Part shown: positions 12,222 to 25,862 of the stretch, piece by piece | Numbering within the stretch: position 1 is the first letter of the stretch | Layout: each line of letters starts with the position of its first letter | DNA from: Castanea sativa | Lineage: Eukaryota; Streptophyta; Magnoliopsida; Fagales; Fagaceae | Assembly (NCBI RefSeq): GCF_040712315.1 | Contig: NC_134013.1 | Span: 40,782,501-40,846,500 of the forward strand | DNA length: 64,000 nucleotides | Direction: 5' to 3' | Notes under the pieces: generated by a model | Database searches by the model: none | Told to the model about the DNA's origin: nothing | The model's input: only the letters and a program-made list of their open reading frames with translations | Position numbers and translations under genes: made by a program

Positions 12222-12411
12222 ATTGTCTCCCCCTTTCAAAAAAAAATTCATCTCCCCCTAAACAAAATATTTTAGAAACCTTTTCCAAATTTTATCTATT
12301 TCTCCCCCTTTTTGTCACGTATTGACAAAGACAACCCAATCAAAGAGTAAACAAAAAACATATGCAATACAGGATAAGAGGAAATAGAGAATCAAGAAAA
12401 CAACTCCCCCT
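12222..12411 (-). repeat. Array of extra polypurine-tract-like motifs
   Basis: CTCCCCCT (AGGGGGAG on the element's sense strand) occurs near 12227, 12252, 12302 and 12404, upstream of the true tract at 11931-11942. One is followed by TTTTGTCACGTATTGACAAAG. Multiplied polypurine tracts are a described Sirevirus trait; the link here is by resemblance. Confidence 0.6.
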
Positions 12412-13318
12412 AAAAACAACATAGGTTTTAAAAACAACTTTCTCTCACTATAAAAATAGGAAAAACAAAAAACAATTTGGGAAAAACAGTTTTGGGGAAA
12501 ATTTACGAGGTGGAGATAAATAAAAAGAAACAAACCAAACTTAAAAACTAAGTTGAGGATACACATGAAGAAAAAATATTCTCTCTTTCAATAAATGCAA
12601 ACTTGACACTATGTGACCCATAAACAGTTGCATAAGTAGAGAAAATGTTTGCACATTGATTATCCATCATATCTCTTAAGAAAAATATTTTTTGCAGTTC
12701 ACACATAAAAAATAGCACACACTAAAATGTACAAAGGACTCAAAAATAAATAAATTAATTTTTAAATGAAGTTCAGTACCCAATTTAGCAAAGTGTATGC
12801 ATGTTATGTGTGAAAACAACGAGAGATATGACTACAAAACTGCAAGATGGATACAAAAAACAGTGCAATGCATGTAAATCCTAAACATAAATGATGCATG
12901 AAAAATAATTTTAGTCAAAAACTTAAAAACTAAAAATTTTTCAGTTTCAATCAATCGAATACCAATCGAGTCAGGCAGAAAGTCATGATTAAAAATCAAG
13001 GGATTTTCGATCGGTCGAAAAACACATTCAATAGATCAAAATTCTAGAAAACTGAATTTTTTTGAAAAACAACAAAAGTTTTATGCAGAAAACACTCAAA
13101 CCAAATAATTTCATGAATGAAATATATGAGAATGAATTTAAATGTTTTTCAAAAACATTTGTTTTCAACCCAAAACTTCAAAAACAAAATTTTCACACTT
13201 TTTGCCCCCAAATTTTCAATCAATGAACATATTTTGTATTAAACACCATAGAAAACATAATCTTCGATAGCCAAAACAAATTCACACACAGTTTCATATA
13301 CTAAGATTAGCAAAAACT

Positions 13319-14738
13319 TGTAGGATTAAACATGGTTTGTATCTCATACAAAACATACGCAACGGAAATTTAACGGATCTACTTCATTCACAATCGATAA
13401 CATGTACTATGCAAGTTTCAGAATTCAAGAACAAGAGAACGTACCTTGGAGCGATGAAATTCAAAACCACAGATTAGAAGTTCTCGGGAACAATTTCAAT
13501 CTTCACTCCAATTCCACTAACGCCCAAGATGTGTGGTCTCTCAATCAGTTCTCAAGGGAGAATGTTAGAGTGTCTCACTCTCACACACACACCATTTCAC
13601 AATAGTGTTCTCTTACAGAAAATTCCTACAGAAAATTTTGTATGTTTCTCCCTTTGTATCTAACTGATTATCTAATTGGGCTGGTGTTTTGGGCATTTCC
13701 AATTGTGCTTAAGTGTGTGGCTTAGAGTGGGACCAAAAGGGACCAATAAGACACTAGCTCCAATGGGTCTTGGGCTTTTCTGTCAACTCTTGATAAGTCC
13801 AAAGTTACCATTAATTATATTTAATACAACTATATAAATATAATTGCACTCTAGGCCTTATTTATAAATTATATCCCAAGACTTTATTGTACATACAACC
13901 CCTTCATAAAATATTCATAGTAATACAAAGTCATGAATGTAGACTGTCACTTTGTAGATTACTACATCTTAATTCCTTGAATACTTGATTTAATCCTTTA
14001 AAGTTATTCATTATATATTTATGAAATTCAATTCCATAAATATATACTTTAGTAACTCCTTACTAAAGTAGTTAAGCCTAACTCTCTGAATAACTGAACC
14101 CATTAAAATTATCTCAAGGGAATATTTTATATCTCCGTTAAGAGACTATGAATTCTATCTTGAGAATATATGTTTCATCAACACTAAATGTGGCTGCCCA
14201 ACATACTGAGGTTTTAACCGTTAGGATAGATCTCACTCCTGATATATCAAAGCAACCTACACTTCATGATCAGGTCCATTATCCTCTCAGGATTAAGAGT
14301 TCATGTAAATAGAAGTCGTGAGATTTATTATTCATTTGACAGTCATTAGGAGAATAATAAATCTCACAGCGGTCTAGTTCAATATGTCTTAACTCTTAAA
14401 ACATATCAACACATCAACTAGAAGTCTCTACTTCCATGATCAAGACAAATCAGCTTAGTTGATATGTTATAGTCTTCACAGATGAAATGCCCAATTTCAT
14501 CACCGACTACGAACTAAAATTCTGAGCTTACAAAGAACTTGTGGCTTATATTTTCTGTGACTAAATCACATATTATGCATCTCATAAACTATATGATAAT
14601 GTCTGAATATTCATGTTACCATTATTTTAGATTATAATAAAATAACTTTATTAATCACAATATTAAGTTATACATAATGTCATACATAATAACATACATA
14701 GCATCATACAATATGATTTAAGGACACTAATCCTAACA
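13319..14738 (-). mobile_element. Copia LTR, probably solo (subfamily A, 1.42 kb)
   Basis: Homologous end to end to 3710-5098 and 36855-38270. It interrupts the non-coding interior of the gag-only element. No copia internal sequence adjoins it. The flanking five bases are aaact and agaat, which do not match well, so either the target duplication has decayed or the ends are slightly misplaced. Confidence 0.7.
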
Positions 14739-15879
14739 AGAATAACTTGTGTGGTGTGTGCAACTAGCAAAAGCATGAGATACATGTGAGGTGATAAGTA
14801 AATAGTAATCAATCACATTTTCTACATAATTCATCATATGAATTTGAAAGTAACTATCACCTAAGGAGTTACATCATATAACTCTCACATCTCCTAGAAA
14901 ACAAGCTTGCAATCATGTAAGTTTATTGATTTGCCTTATAATGTACACACCAATTTTTATTTCAATTTGAATTTATTATAGCCCAATAATGTACACACCA
15001 ATTTTACTATTTAAACCGATACTACACCTTATGTTCTTTTTGTGCATGTGATACACTTTCTCGAGCACAAAATCATATGATATGCACTAAGGTGTTCATG
15101 ATTGGCTAGTTAACAGTGGTGAGATGATTATTTATGTCTTTCTCTTAAGATTTTTTTGTCCTTACAATCAAAAGCATGTGACTTCAAAATTAAGATCATG
15201 TGATAAAAAACTATGAACAATTCCCACACAACATGCACTACATAGCTAAAACTAGCAAAGTGCAAAAAAATAAGCTCATCCAAACTAAACAAGGTAAATA
15301 AACATGTTATGTAAAAATAATATGGCCAGCCTTGATTATTTGTCCATGATGTGTAATACAAAAGAAATAAAAATCTTTTTGGTTTTAAAAAAATTTTATG
15401 ACCAAAACTAAAAGCACACATTATGCTAAATGATTAAAAGTGCAAATGCAATGCATGACAATGCTAAACTAAGCTATAGAGGGTACACAAATAAGAAATA
15501 TCAATTTTTTAATTAACCTATGAGTTCATGTACAAGCTAGTACACACTCATACAAAATCATATTTATCTCAAAATAATCATGCACTTAGTAGAGCAATAC
15601 ATACTATTCAAGTTTCTCCACAATGTCAAGCATGTTCTAAAACAAGAGAGAGGTATTATAATTCATGTCATCCTCAAAAAAAAATAGACATAAAAGAAAA
15701 TATTTGTCTTTTTGAAAATTTTCAATGTTTTTGGATTTTTTTTTTTTGAATAATCAAAACAACCTAAGAAAATAAAACAACCAAAAACTAAAAGAAAACA
15801 TGTCCACAATTAATTGAAAGAATTAAATCAGGGACAAGTCAGCAACACTCACCTGAGAGAATCTTTTCTCACCCATATA

Positions 15880-16790
15880 GCACGAGTCTTCGGCTTTGTA
15901 GGTGAAAATCCATGTGAAGCAGAGTGTATTTGAGGGATTACACCAATCTTCTAAAAAAGATTGAAATCCTGCAAATTCCTTTCACAAGCCAACAAGCTTA
16001 AATTTTTCAAAAGAATATGAAACAATTTTTATGGACTTATGGCAGGAGAAATATCATCACATATCCTAGATTGAAATGCAGAATTTTTAAATTTCAATTT
16101 ATGACAATTAGGATGAATGTGACTGGAGACACCATAAAAGTAACAAACAGGAACAAATTTAGGAACATCAGTATTCCTAACAACAAATCTAGTCTCAGAT
16201 TTTGGTTTTTGCCTCAACAAAGAACAATTTGGTCTAATATGACCAACAACACCACAAAGGTGACAGGTAGGCACAAAAATAGATTTCTTTTGCACACTAG
16301 CAACAGGTTTAGACATAGGTTTAGAAACTTCAGCATCTACATCAGAACTTTCACCTTTGTCAAACCTAGCAAAATAAGCCTTTTCTTTATTACTCCTCTT
16401 GAAAGGAGGGATATAAACCCTTTTAGCTTTAGGCTTAAAAGAAACAGAAACACTTCTGTTATCAACAGCAGACTTGGTTCTAGTTAAATTTTCAAGTTTA
16501 GCTTTAGATTCAACTAACTCTTGTTCCAAGCTTTTCATATTTTCATCTTGAGAGGAAATTTGATTTCTCAAAATTTCATTATTTTTATTAGATTCATCTA
16601 ATCTCACAATCAATACCTCTTTTTCAAGATTAGCCAATTTTAACTATTCTTTAAATTTCTTAGCAATTTTCAAAGATTTTGATAATTCCTTACGAAGAGA
16701 TTCACAAGCATCAATAAGATCAACAATAATAGCATCTTCTTTATTCAAATTTTCATAAACATGAGCAAAAAGACACTTCAAAATATCCAT
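15880..16790 (-). pseudogene. Sirevirus-like Gag with two zinc knuckles, one premature stop
   Basis: Gag coats and packages the element's RNA. The frame starts at ATG 16790-16788 (MDILKCLFAHVYENLNKED) and is broken by a TAG near 16645. It then continues in the same frame as an open 202-codon stretch from ATG 16637 to 16029. In that stretch, residues 1-60 are coiled-coil-like. A first zinc knuckle is intact (C125, C128, H133, C138). A second has lost its second cysteine (C165, Y168, H173, C178). Beyond the stop at 16029, shifted-frame remnants such as GFSPTKPKTRAIWVRKDSL are visible near 15930-15870. Further gag and all pol domains are absent. Confidence 0.8.
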
Positions 16791-16849
16791 GATAGCAGGG
16801 ATCAAAGATCAACTCTTAGATCAAAAGATCTAAACACTAGAGCTAACCT

Positions 16850-16861
16850 GCTCTAATACCA
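16850..16861 (-). other. Primer-binding site of the gag-only element
   Basis: The minus strand reads TGGTATTAGAGC, one base from the canonical iMet-type site, two bases inside the 5' LTR. Confidence 0.75.
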
Positions 16862-16863
16862 CT

Positions 16864-17706
16864 TGTACGTTTTTAGACCCCTTAAACACAACCAGATTAA
16901 CTTAGTTATTTAGCCAAGTGATTAACTTAGGTAAATTATGCAGATCTAGGTTAACACATATAAATCATATCATTGAAACAGTGTGGAAAGTAAATAACAT
17001 AACGATATGATAACCCAGGAAAACCAAACCGGTAAAAACCTGGGGAGAATTTAACCTAGCTATCCTTAAGGTAAAACGAATCCACTATGAAAGAATTGAA
17101 GTTTACACAATAGTGACTTAGACCACTAACATCCTATTGCTACCTCGAGTAGGAAACTTACTACCACGACCACGTGATAGCTTTGAGTCCATGGACTACT
17201 TCTTTCTTAGATTCACAGCAAGTACAAGCACTCCTGCTTGTGTATCTTTAAGGTCTTAATGCAGCAACTGAACGATCATCAAGCTCTTAACATAATCTTG
17301 ATTCTTGATAACCTTAAGTATATGTGAAGGCAAACACCTCTAGATCTCACAAGAGATTCACATACACAGCATAAACGACAACTACAACAACCCTTAAAAC
17401 GTGGCTAGGGTTTTCCCTTTTATACTTAGGGCAAAACATAAAACCCTACATGTCAAATGGGCTTGGGCTGAGTTGGAAACATTCTGCAGAAAAACAATCT
17501 GCACGAGCTTCGATCAATCGAGTCTAATTTTAGATTGATCAAGCCACGAAGATTTACACAGTAAATCCTGCAGTACACTTGATTCCAACTATACACATAA
17601 ACATACTTTGAAGTCTAAAAACAAGAGTAAACGATTTGATCATGGTTTGCCAACATTACAAAATGAAGTTCTAATACATTTGAACCTAAAGTCTTAGAAC
17701 CCAACA
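16864..17706 (-). repeat. 5' LTR of the gag-only element
   Basis: Partner of 11150-11930 and about 60 bp longer. Its palindrome region near 17508-17550 contains TCGATCAATCGAG, diverged from the TCGATCGATCAAG of the other LTR. Confidence 0.85.
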
Positions 17707-17954
17707 CAAATCACCAACTAAGTTAAATACAGCAAAAAATAAATTTCATACAGGTGATTTGTTTACGAATGGGGAAAACCACTGAGAAAAAACCCCACTG
17801 GGTGAATTTAAGGTCACCACTCTTGAGAATCCACTATTATCAAAACAAGCGGTTACAAGTAAAAGGAATCCCAATACCTAATACCAACCTATAGTTGAAC
17901 CCTTACCCCAATACCAAATTGGACTTGTATTGTAGCGGCAATCTCTCCGTTCAA

Positions 17955-18043
17955 TGCACGAATCCCAGTACATGACTAACCAATGATGCACGGATCCCAG
18001 TACGTGACTAACTCCTTTGCATGAATCCTAGTACGTGACTTAC
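17955..18043 (+). repeat. Three 26-bp repeats in the solo LTR
   Basis: Units begin at 17955, 17987 and 18018, each a variant of TGCACGAATCCCAGTACGTG followed by ACTAAC, spaced 31-32 bp. Two of the three keep TACGTGAC. They lie in the transcribed part if the minus-strand TATA box near 18260 is the LTR promoter. Confidence 0.8.
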
Positions 18044-18583
18044 TCACCAACTTTGGGAAGATGTTGGCTGCAAAGTTCTTCAGTTCATCAACATGAATAT
18101 CAAGAAGTTCCTTGGTCTCAAAACCCTTGACACAAAGACGCAGTACGTTCTACAAAAAGAATGATGAACTAGAGCAATTTCTGTCTTCGGTCACAATATG
18201 CGTGTAACAACAAGTGCAACAACCTTTTCATCTCTAAGACGACTATTAAAATAATCTTTATATATGTCTAGGGTTATGAGAAAAGAAACCCTACGCATAT
18301 ACTCAAGGATATGTGTGTAATCAGATCTGAAAATTCTGATTTCTTAATTCTCAACCAATATAGCTTGTGTCGAGCTTTAACAATAAATATCGATAGATAG
18401 GCTTCTGTCGAGCTTTAATGAACAGTACTTCTTCACTTATTTCTTGGACAGATTTGCATGGCTTTAACACTTGACTTGAACAACATGTTTCTTGAAGTCT
18501 TAAACCATCCTAGATCTATCCAATTACAAATAAAGTGCGTTTTGTCAAAGGATTAGCCAATTACATCAAATACGTCCCTAACA

Positions 18584-18996
18584 AAATGAGTGTTTAAGAC
18601 ATGAGGCTTGGTATTTGGTTGTGAAAATGAAGTATTGTGAAAATGGAGTAGTTGATGGAGTATTTGGGAGGTTGCTTGAATTTTTGTAATTTCAGGACAT
18701 GCAAGTATTTTATGCTTTGAATTTAAATTTCAAATTTATAAATCATTTAATCAATTTAAAAAATAAAGTCTACAAATAATATAATATATTCATCTCCTAC
18801 AAATATCGAAAAACTTGGCGCTCTAATTTTGCATTTTGCCTTGTTTTACCTCTTTTCATTAAGTTTTTTTTTACTAATATCCAAAAGTTTACATTAACTT
18901 ATTTATACCATTATCTCATTAATCTTTCATTAATTGCCTGAGCTTACAACACACATGTCTCTCTTCTTCAAATCTTTTAGCATACCCACAATTTAG

Positions 18997-19043
<47 letters not shown>

Positions 19044-20103
19044 ATTAAGGACTAATAGTAATAGCTAACTAGAGAAGGCCCCGATGAGAGATAGAGAAAC
19101 ATGAAAATGTTGTCGATTGTTAAATGAGACACATGGTTTCACTATTACCAAAATAAAAGACCAAGGATTGACAAAGCATTAGTAAAAGAGAGAAAGAGGA
19201 ATCTAAAGAGCCGCTAGCTCCGTCATACTGGCATCCTACCACCATCAAGCCACCAAAATCCCTACGGTTATTTTTTTTTCTTTTTAAATCAGGGGCTTAA
19301 ATATGATTTAGGCTTAGGTAATTTGATTAAATAGTTTTTGTTTTGGGTATAGCCATACTCCACCATGGTTTTAAATCGACTATAAGACACATTAATCCGC
19401 ATTTACCCACACAATGTCTTAATGTCGCAATACACATTTGCCCACACCATGTCTTAATGTCGCACTATGGAAGATGGTGAGAGAGTTGAGCATACTTTCA
19501 TTTCATGATATGCAATGTGAACACAACACAAATTAGTTGATTTTCATGATCCTATTATTCATTTGCATTTATTTTTGGTTTCATGATATTTTTTTAAATT
19601 AATATTATCTCGATAAGGCTACATATGTGCAGTGAAGTTACTAAACTAATTTTTGATATCTCAAAATGTATATGTTTTTACCCTAATTTAGTTTACCTTT
19701 TGTGTATAATATACATACAACATTCTATAAAACTTTCTTACATAAAATATCACAAAATTATCCGTGCATCACAGGCAACTTACTAGTTGTTTCAAATTAA
19801 TTTGAAAATATTCATGCATCGCGTGGGTATCGATACCGTATTTTGTCCTATCTTGATTCACGCGTCAAAACAAAGACAAAAAAATCAAAAAATTGAAAAA
19901 TGTGCAAAATCATGAATTTCAAAGCTAAAAAGAGTAAAAATAAGTACAACATGTTTGAATGGTGAATCAAAAGGTCACATTGATTTAAAAATCCATTTTA
20001 CAGCAATTAAAACCAAAACCCTAATCAAGTATGGTAAAAAAGTTGACTTTTCGATCTGACTATTGGATCATGTTGAATTTTGGATCATCTTGTAGGGCAT
20101 ATA
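18584..20103. other. Intergenic or old repeat DNA, no gene seen; AT microsatellite
   Basis: Contains an (AT)n run at about 19002-19042. The stretch from roughly 19830 to 20103, with its continuation at 27805, may be part of the LTR of the plus-strand gypsy whose primer site is at 28521. That is an inference from position and cannot be tested without its partner LTR. Confidence 0.5.
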
Positions 20104-21493
20104 TGTTGGAAAAGTGCATGGAAAATACTTGTTTGTATCTCATACAAAACATGCACAGTGGAAAAATTAATGGATCTACTTCATTCGCAATTTATAACAT
20201 GTACTATGTAAGTTTCCGAATTAGTGAACAAGAAAGCGTACCTTGGTGTGGTAAAATTCAAAACCGAAGATCAGAAGCACTTGGGAAGACTTTTAATCTT
20301 CACTCCAATTCCACTTAATCCCTAAGATGTGTGGTCTCTTAATTAGTTTCCAAGGAGAGAATAGGAGAGTATCCAACACTCACATACTCACCATTTTAGA
20401 ATGATGTCTCACACCACACATAAAATTCTGTTTGTTTCTCTTCTTATATATAATTGATTATCTAATTGGGCTAGCCTTTTAGGCCATTCCAATTGGGCTC
20501 TTGTGTGTGGCTTGGAGTGGGACCAAAAGGGACCAATAAGACACTAGCTCCAATGGGCCTTAGACTTTTCTGTCAACTCTTGACAAGTCCAAAGTTACCA
20601 TTAACTATATTTAATACCACTATATAAATATAGTTGCACTCTAGGCTTTATCTACAAATTATATCCCAAGACTTTATTATACATGCAACCTCTTCATAAA
20701 ATATTCGTAGTAATACAAAGTCATGAAAGGAGACTGCCACTTTGAAGATTACTACATCTTAATCCTTAAGTACCCAGTTTAATCTTTTATGTTATTCATT
20801 ATATATTTATAAAATCCAATTCCATAAATATATACTTTAGTAACTCCTTACTAAAGTGGTTGGGCCCAACTCTCTGAATAAACAAACCCATTAAACTTAT
20901 CTCAAGGGAATATTTTGTATCTCCGTTAAGAGATTATGAATTCCATCTTGAGAATACATGTTCCATCAACACTAAATGTGGCTACCCAACATACTAAGGT
21001 TTTGACCGTGACTAATAGATCTCACTCCTGATATATCAAAGAAACCTACATCTCATGATCAGGTCCATTATTCTCTCAAGATTAAGAGTTCATGTAAATA
21101 GAAGTCGTGAGATTTATTATTCATTTGACAGTCGTTAGGAGAATAATAAATCTCACAGCGGTTCAATTCAATATGTCTTAACTCTTAAAACATATCAACA
21201 TACCAACTAGAAATCTCCATTTCCATGATCAAGACAAATCATCTTAGTTGATATGTTATAGGCTTCGCAGATAAAATGCCCAATTTCATCATCAACTACG
21301 AACTAAACTTCTGAGTTTACAAAGAACTTGTGATTTACATCTTCTGTGACTAAATTACATAAATCTCATACAATTCATCTCATGGACTAAGATAATGTCC
21401 CATTAGTTCATTTATAAATAGTGTCATATAATTAAGCAATTTAATTATTTATTACATGCCAATAAATTGGATTTTAGGGCATAAACCCCAACA
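20104..21493 (-). repeat. 3' LTR of the 7.7-kb copia (subfamily B)
   Basis: Direct repeat of 26420-27799. The plus-strand end is ATAAACCCCAACA. Confidence 0.9.
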
Positions 21494-21854
21494 ATCTCCT
21501 ACTTGCCCTCGAAGACAATTCATCATATATCTGACACTTATTTTCCTTTAGAGTAATTCATAATTACTCTAAGGCAAGGCTTGGAAACAAGTTACAGCCA
21601 AATTTATTGCATAAATTATCTTTTCTACTACTATTTCTCATGTACTCATATCTCTCTAATGAGAAGATACTATTTACACTTAATGTGTATTTTCACCTCC
21701 TAGAGTAAACACATATCTTGAAGTTCAACGTCATAATGTGTATCTTCACCACCTAGGATGAACACATATCTTGAAGTCCAACTTCATGATATGTATCTTT
21801 ACCGCTAAGGATGAACACATATCTTGAAGTCCTACTTCATGAATCACAATCAAA

Positions 21855-24560
21855 CTACAAGTCAGTATTTGTACATCTAGTATCTATCAAAACCTCACTT
21901 CTGTGGACAAGCATATAATCCCTCATATTCCTAAGATATTTGAGTATATGCTTTACTCCCACTAAATTAAATGATCTTTGATTCAATTGATATTTGCTTA
22001 CTATGCCCACTGCAAAATAGATATTTAGCCTAGCATGTAGCATAGCATAAAGACTTCCTATCGATTAGTATAAGGAACCGTCTTAATATGCTTTTCCTTT
22101 TATATGTCTTAGAACCATTATCCTATATAAAGGAACTTCAAACTTAAAAGGAAAGAATCATTTCTTAAAGTATTACATGCTATACTTGGCTAGAATCTAA
22201 TCTATTTAAGCAGTTTGAGATAGACCAAACATCCTAATTTCTGAATTTTAATAAAATTAAATTCTTAGGATGTGACCAGTCTTTCCCAAGTACTTTATAT
22301 CAAACTAGACTAGACAACCAAAAACTCTATTAGTGACAATAACTCTACATCATTATAAATGATTAGAATGTCGTTAACATACATTAAGAAAATTATTATT
22401 CTATATGTAGCTTTTACACACATAAGGCCTTTTAATACTTGATCAAAATCAAACAATTTGATTTCTTGATCAAAGATGATATTTTATGATTCATGTGCTT
22501 GCTTTAGTCCATAAATGGAATTTAAGCAACTTGCATACTAAACATTACTGGTTCTTTGTTATGTACAAGTCTAGTTACATCATATAGATGTCTTTCTCAA
22601 GATTGCTACTAAAAGAAGCTTTCTTGACATCCATTGCCATATTTCATCCAAATGAAATATAATGGATAAGAGAATCTAGATAGTGTCAAACTTGACTATT
22701 GGTAAAAAAATCTTTTCATAGTTGAACCATTTCTTTTTGAATAAATATTTTCGCCATTAGTCTTGACTTTGAAGGTTCGCAACTTCAATTCTATCAATCT
22801 CATTTTTCTTGTAGACCTATTTGAGAACAATAGGCTTAATGCCATTAGGCGCCTCTACAAGTTCTAGACTTTAAATAGAACCTAATTCTATTTACATAAC
22901 CTTGATCCAATAATCCTTATTCATATCATCTATTGCCTCTGTGTAGGACCGAGAATCAAAATTCATATCCTTGTGGAATTACTTCAAAAGTCTATCCCAA
23001 AAGTACGAATTTATTTGATAATTAACAATCCTCCCACTACAATATTGTACCTGTGTACTAGCTATATATTTAGAATAATCCCTTGTGGTATATCTAATAC
23101 AACCATCTCATTTCTAAATGTATTTCATAGTTGTCTTACAACAAATTCTGACATTTATGTTCTAGAACGATTCTTCGTTTTGCTTTAAGATTATTCACAT
23201 AATCATCATCAAGAAACTTTGTATTTGTACTCTACAAACACATTATCTTCTTTATGACTACCAAAACAATCTTCTGCATTTCCTTTTGGATACCCAACAC
23301 AAACACATTTTTCTATCTTTTTATTTCAATTTGTTAGAATTCCTTTCTTGCACAAGTGCTGGACATCCCCAAAAGTGGAAGTATCATATACTAGGTTTTC
23401 ACCCAATCCACAATTTGACTAATGTCTTAGGAACAAACTTTTGAAATCATTTAAAAAAATGTATAGTAATAATTGCAGTATATCTCCAAAAGAAATAAGC
23501 AAATGGAAATACTTATCATGTACTTTACTATTTCTAAAAGAGTCTTATTCCTCCTCCATGTATGTACTGACTTAAAGAAGTCATTGAAACTACATTCCTT
23601 TACAATAAAGGAACCCTAGATCGTATTATCCTCTAAATAGAATTCATAGATTGGGAATATAACAAAATAATGGTTCTAAAAGCCCATCTTTCACCAATCT
23701 TGAATATTATTTAGATTAATAAGATCAAGACATAAGTGCCAAAACATACATTGCTAAAGGATGAAAATTTTCTCTTTAAAAGTAGAACATGTAAATTTCC
23801 ATCTAGAAAATAATCATGGACAATGCTTAGCTTTACCAAAACTGGAAACACTTTCCTTTTGGTCATGCTTTTAAGTCTAATTTCCTATTGGCAACTACTA
23901 GGACAACTCGCTTGTCCAACTATTTGGTATTATGATTCCTCTTCTTGCCACCCTTACCTTTCGGTCTAGGCTAAGAATTTGAATTTAATCATATTGATCC
24001 TAGCCTTAGCTTTTAGGATGTCTTCCGTTGTGTAGAACTCACTCATCAAGTCAGATAATTTAAAAGAAAAAAATTTTCAAAAACAATCTGAATTGATCAA
24101 ATGATTCTAACAAGGACTTATGGATCATATCCATATGAGATTAACATTTAATCTCTACATCCAAGAATTCCAATTCATTTTAAAAATAAAATATTTTCAT
24201 AAAATGATATAGAATTGGAACTCCTTAAGTTTTTCTTGGCACTCAATATGACTAATATTGAATATCGTCTAGTAGCACGATATTTCATACCAAAACATCT
24301 CATTTAGACTTAATATAAAGCCTAAGTCTAGTACTAATTCTTGCATCTAATGCTGTAGTACAATTGAGATAAAAGCCAATGTTACATTTCAGCATTTCAA
24401 TGGAGACTATGATCACATCATAAGCTATCTTCCATCAATGCATTATGTATAGGAAATTATGACAATGTTAAATCGAAACATATTTATGTACTTCAGCTCC
24501 TTTAAGCACCATGTCCAAAATTATTTCTTAGTTAATGTGATTCATTTAAAATAGTAGCTA
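21855..24560 (-). pseudogene. Decayed copia gag-pol
   Basis: The clearest piece is 22043-21855, which encodes RLNIYFAVGIVSKYQLNQRS and VKHILKYLRNMRDYML, the end of RT and the RNase H start of plant copia. An integrase C-terminal remnant lies near 23340-23200, parallel to the clearer copy at 43197-42904. Gag remnants lie near 24560-24290. Stops and indels are too frequent for any product. Confidence 0.75.
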
Positions 24561-25862
24561 GAGAACAAAATTATGACAACTTTATTATGAGACTATGAAC
24601 ATAATTACAGGGACATTATATTTTGCATTCATAACCATATAGTATAAAACCCGAAAAACATACTAGACTAGATGCAACGACAACCCAATCCATGTCTATA
24701 ATTCCTTGGTAGCAAGTTTATTATAAACACATTAATTGGTTGAGAACTATTCTCATTATTAGTATTATCATGATAACTCTTATCATACACCAATAATATG
24801 CCGTATTGCCTTCAGCCTCTAAGTAATAATGAAATAGCTCCTTTGGGAGATTAACATTACACTTAGTCTAGTGTACACCATTATCTAGAATCATGTGTAG
24901 CCACATTTCATCTCCCTTTATAATGTTTAAACTTGTAGTACCATGAAACAAAACACCCTCCATTGGGATCGCGAGGCATATATGCCAAGACGAGGTGCTT
25001 GTTCACACTACTTTAAACGGGTAAGTTCAATCTTGTAGTACTATGAAGTAAACACCCTCCTTTGGGATCGCGAGGCATATCTGCCAAGATGAGGTGCCTA
25101 CCCACACTACTATGAACCGATAATGGAGGCCATGAGATCCAACCCTTGTATCTCTCTCCCACTAGAAATTTTAAAACAAGTGGATTGTCCTAAAAACATT
25201 GTGATCTAATCACAATTTTAACCTTACTCATCAAATGTGTTTAATTGTTTAAATTCAATGTGATATTACTAAGTCACGTCACTATAGCGTAACAAACATT
25301 TGCGCAATCACAAAGAAGTTTAACTTGTAATCCGTGAAGTAAATACCCTCCGCATGGAATGCAAGACTCGAAGTCAAGACAAGATATCTATTCACATTAC
25401 AATAAACTTAACAAAAGGGTTATTTAAGCACTCCCACTCGTTATTTGGATTTTTCTTAAATAATTGCGATCCTATCACAACTCATAACCTTGCACTAGTT
25501 CAAGACTCTAATCTCATTAGAATCAGTAACTAAAATGGAAGTCCTAAACTATTTAGGATTCCTTAAACACTAATGAATCAAAATTTAGTTATATAGGACT
25601 CTATCCTTAATTTCCTAAATGAAAAGTTCTAATCTCATTAGAAACTATATACCTTTTAATTAAGCTTTAATCTCATTAAAACTTCTAATTAAAATAAATT
25701 AAGGACTTTTAAACATACAACAATTCTAATCTCATTAGAATGTCTGTTAAAAGACAAGTCCCAAACTATTTAGGACTAAGAGTTCTATTTAACTAATAAC
25801 ATTGATCTCATTAGGTCTTTTAGTTAGAACCATGTGTAATCTCATCACACACATCTTTGTTC

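Larger units (their letters stand above)
11150..17706 (-). mobile_element. Gag-only Sirevirus-like copia element (pol missing)
   Basis: LTRs 11150-11930 (781 bp) and 16864-17706 (843 bp) are direct repeats, both beginning TGTA and ending GAACCCAACA on the plus strand. They are flanked by CAAAT at 11145-11149 and 17707-17711, a perfect target duplication. A primer site (16850-16861), a gag frame (16790 to about 15880) and a purine tract beside the 3' LTR are present. Between gag and the 3' LTR lie about 2.6 kb (excluding the 13319-14738 insertion) with no protease, integrase or RT frame that I can recognise. Several extra polypurine-like CTCCCCCT words (12222-12411) resemble the repeated polypurine tracts described for Sireviruses. 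Confidence 0.8.
11063..18583 (-). mobile_element. Copia solo LTR (about 959 bp) split by a nested element
   Basis: The LTR is 11063-11149 plus 17712-18583, counting one copy of the inner duplication. It starts TGATAGG and ends CTAACA on the plus strand, and is flanked by AAATG at 11058-11062 and 18584-18588, a perfect 5-bp target duplication. No internal domain or second LTR lies between the flanks apart from the inserted element, so it is a solo LTR. A minus-strand TATATAAAG at about 18256-18265 suggests minus orientation. Three 26-bp repeats lie at 17955-18043. Confidence 0.8.

Noticed and set aside
13314..14743. Perfect target duplication for the inner copia LTR
   Set aside because: Flanks aaact and agaat match at only three of five bases; reported as a probable insertion without a confirmed duplication.
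17955..18043. CRISPR-like spaced repeats
   Set aside because: Only three units in a plant LTR with near-identical 5-6 base spacers; a simple tandem repeat.
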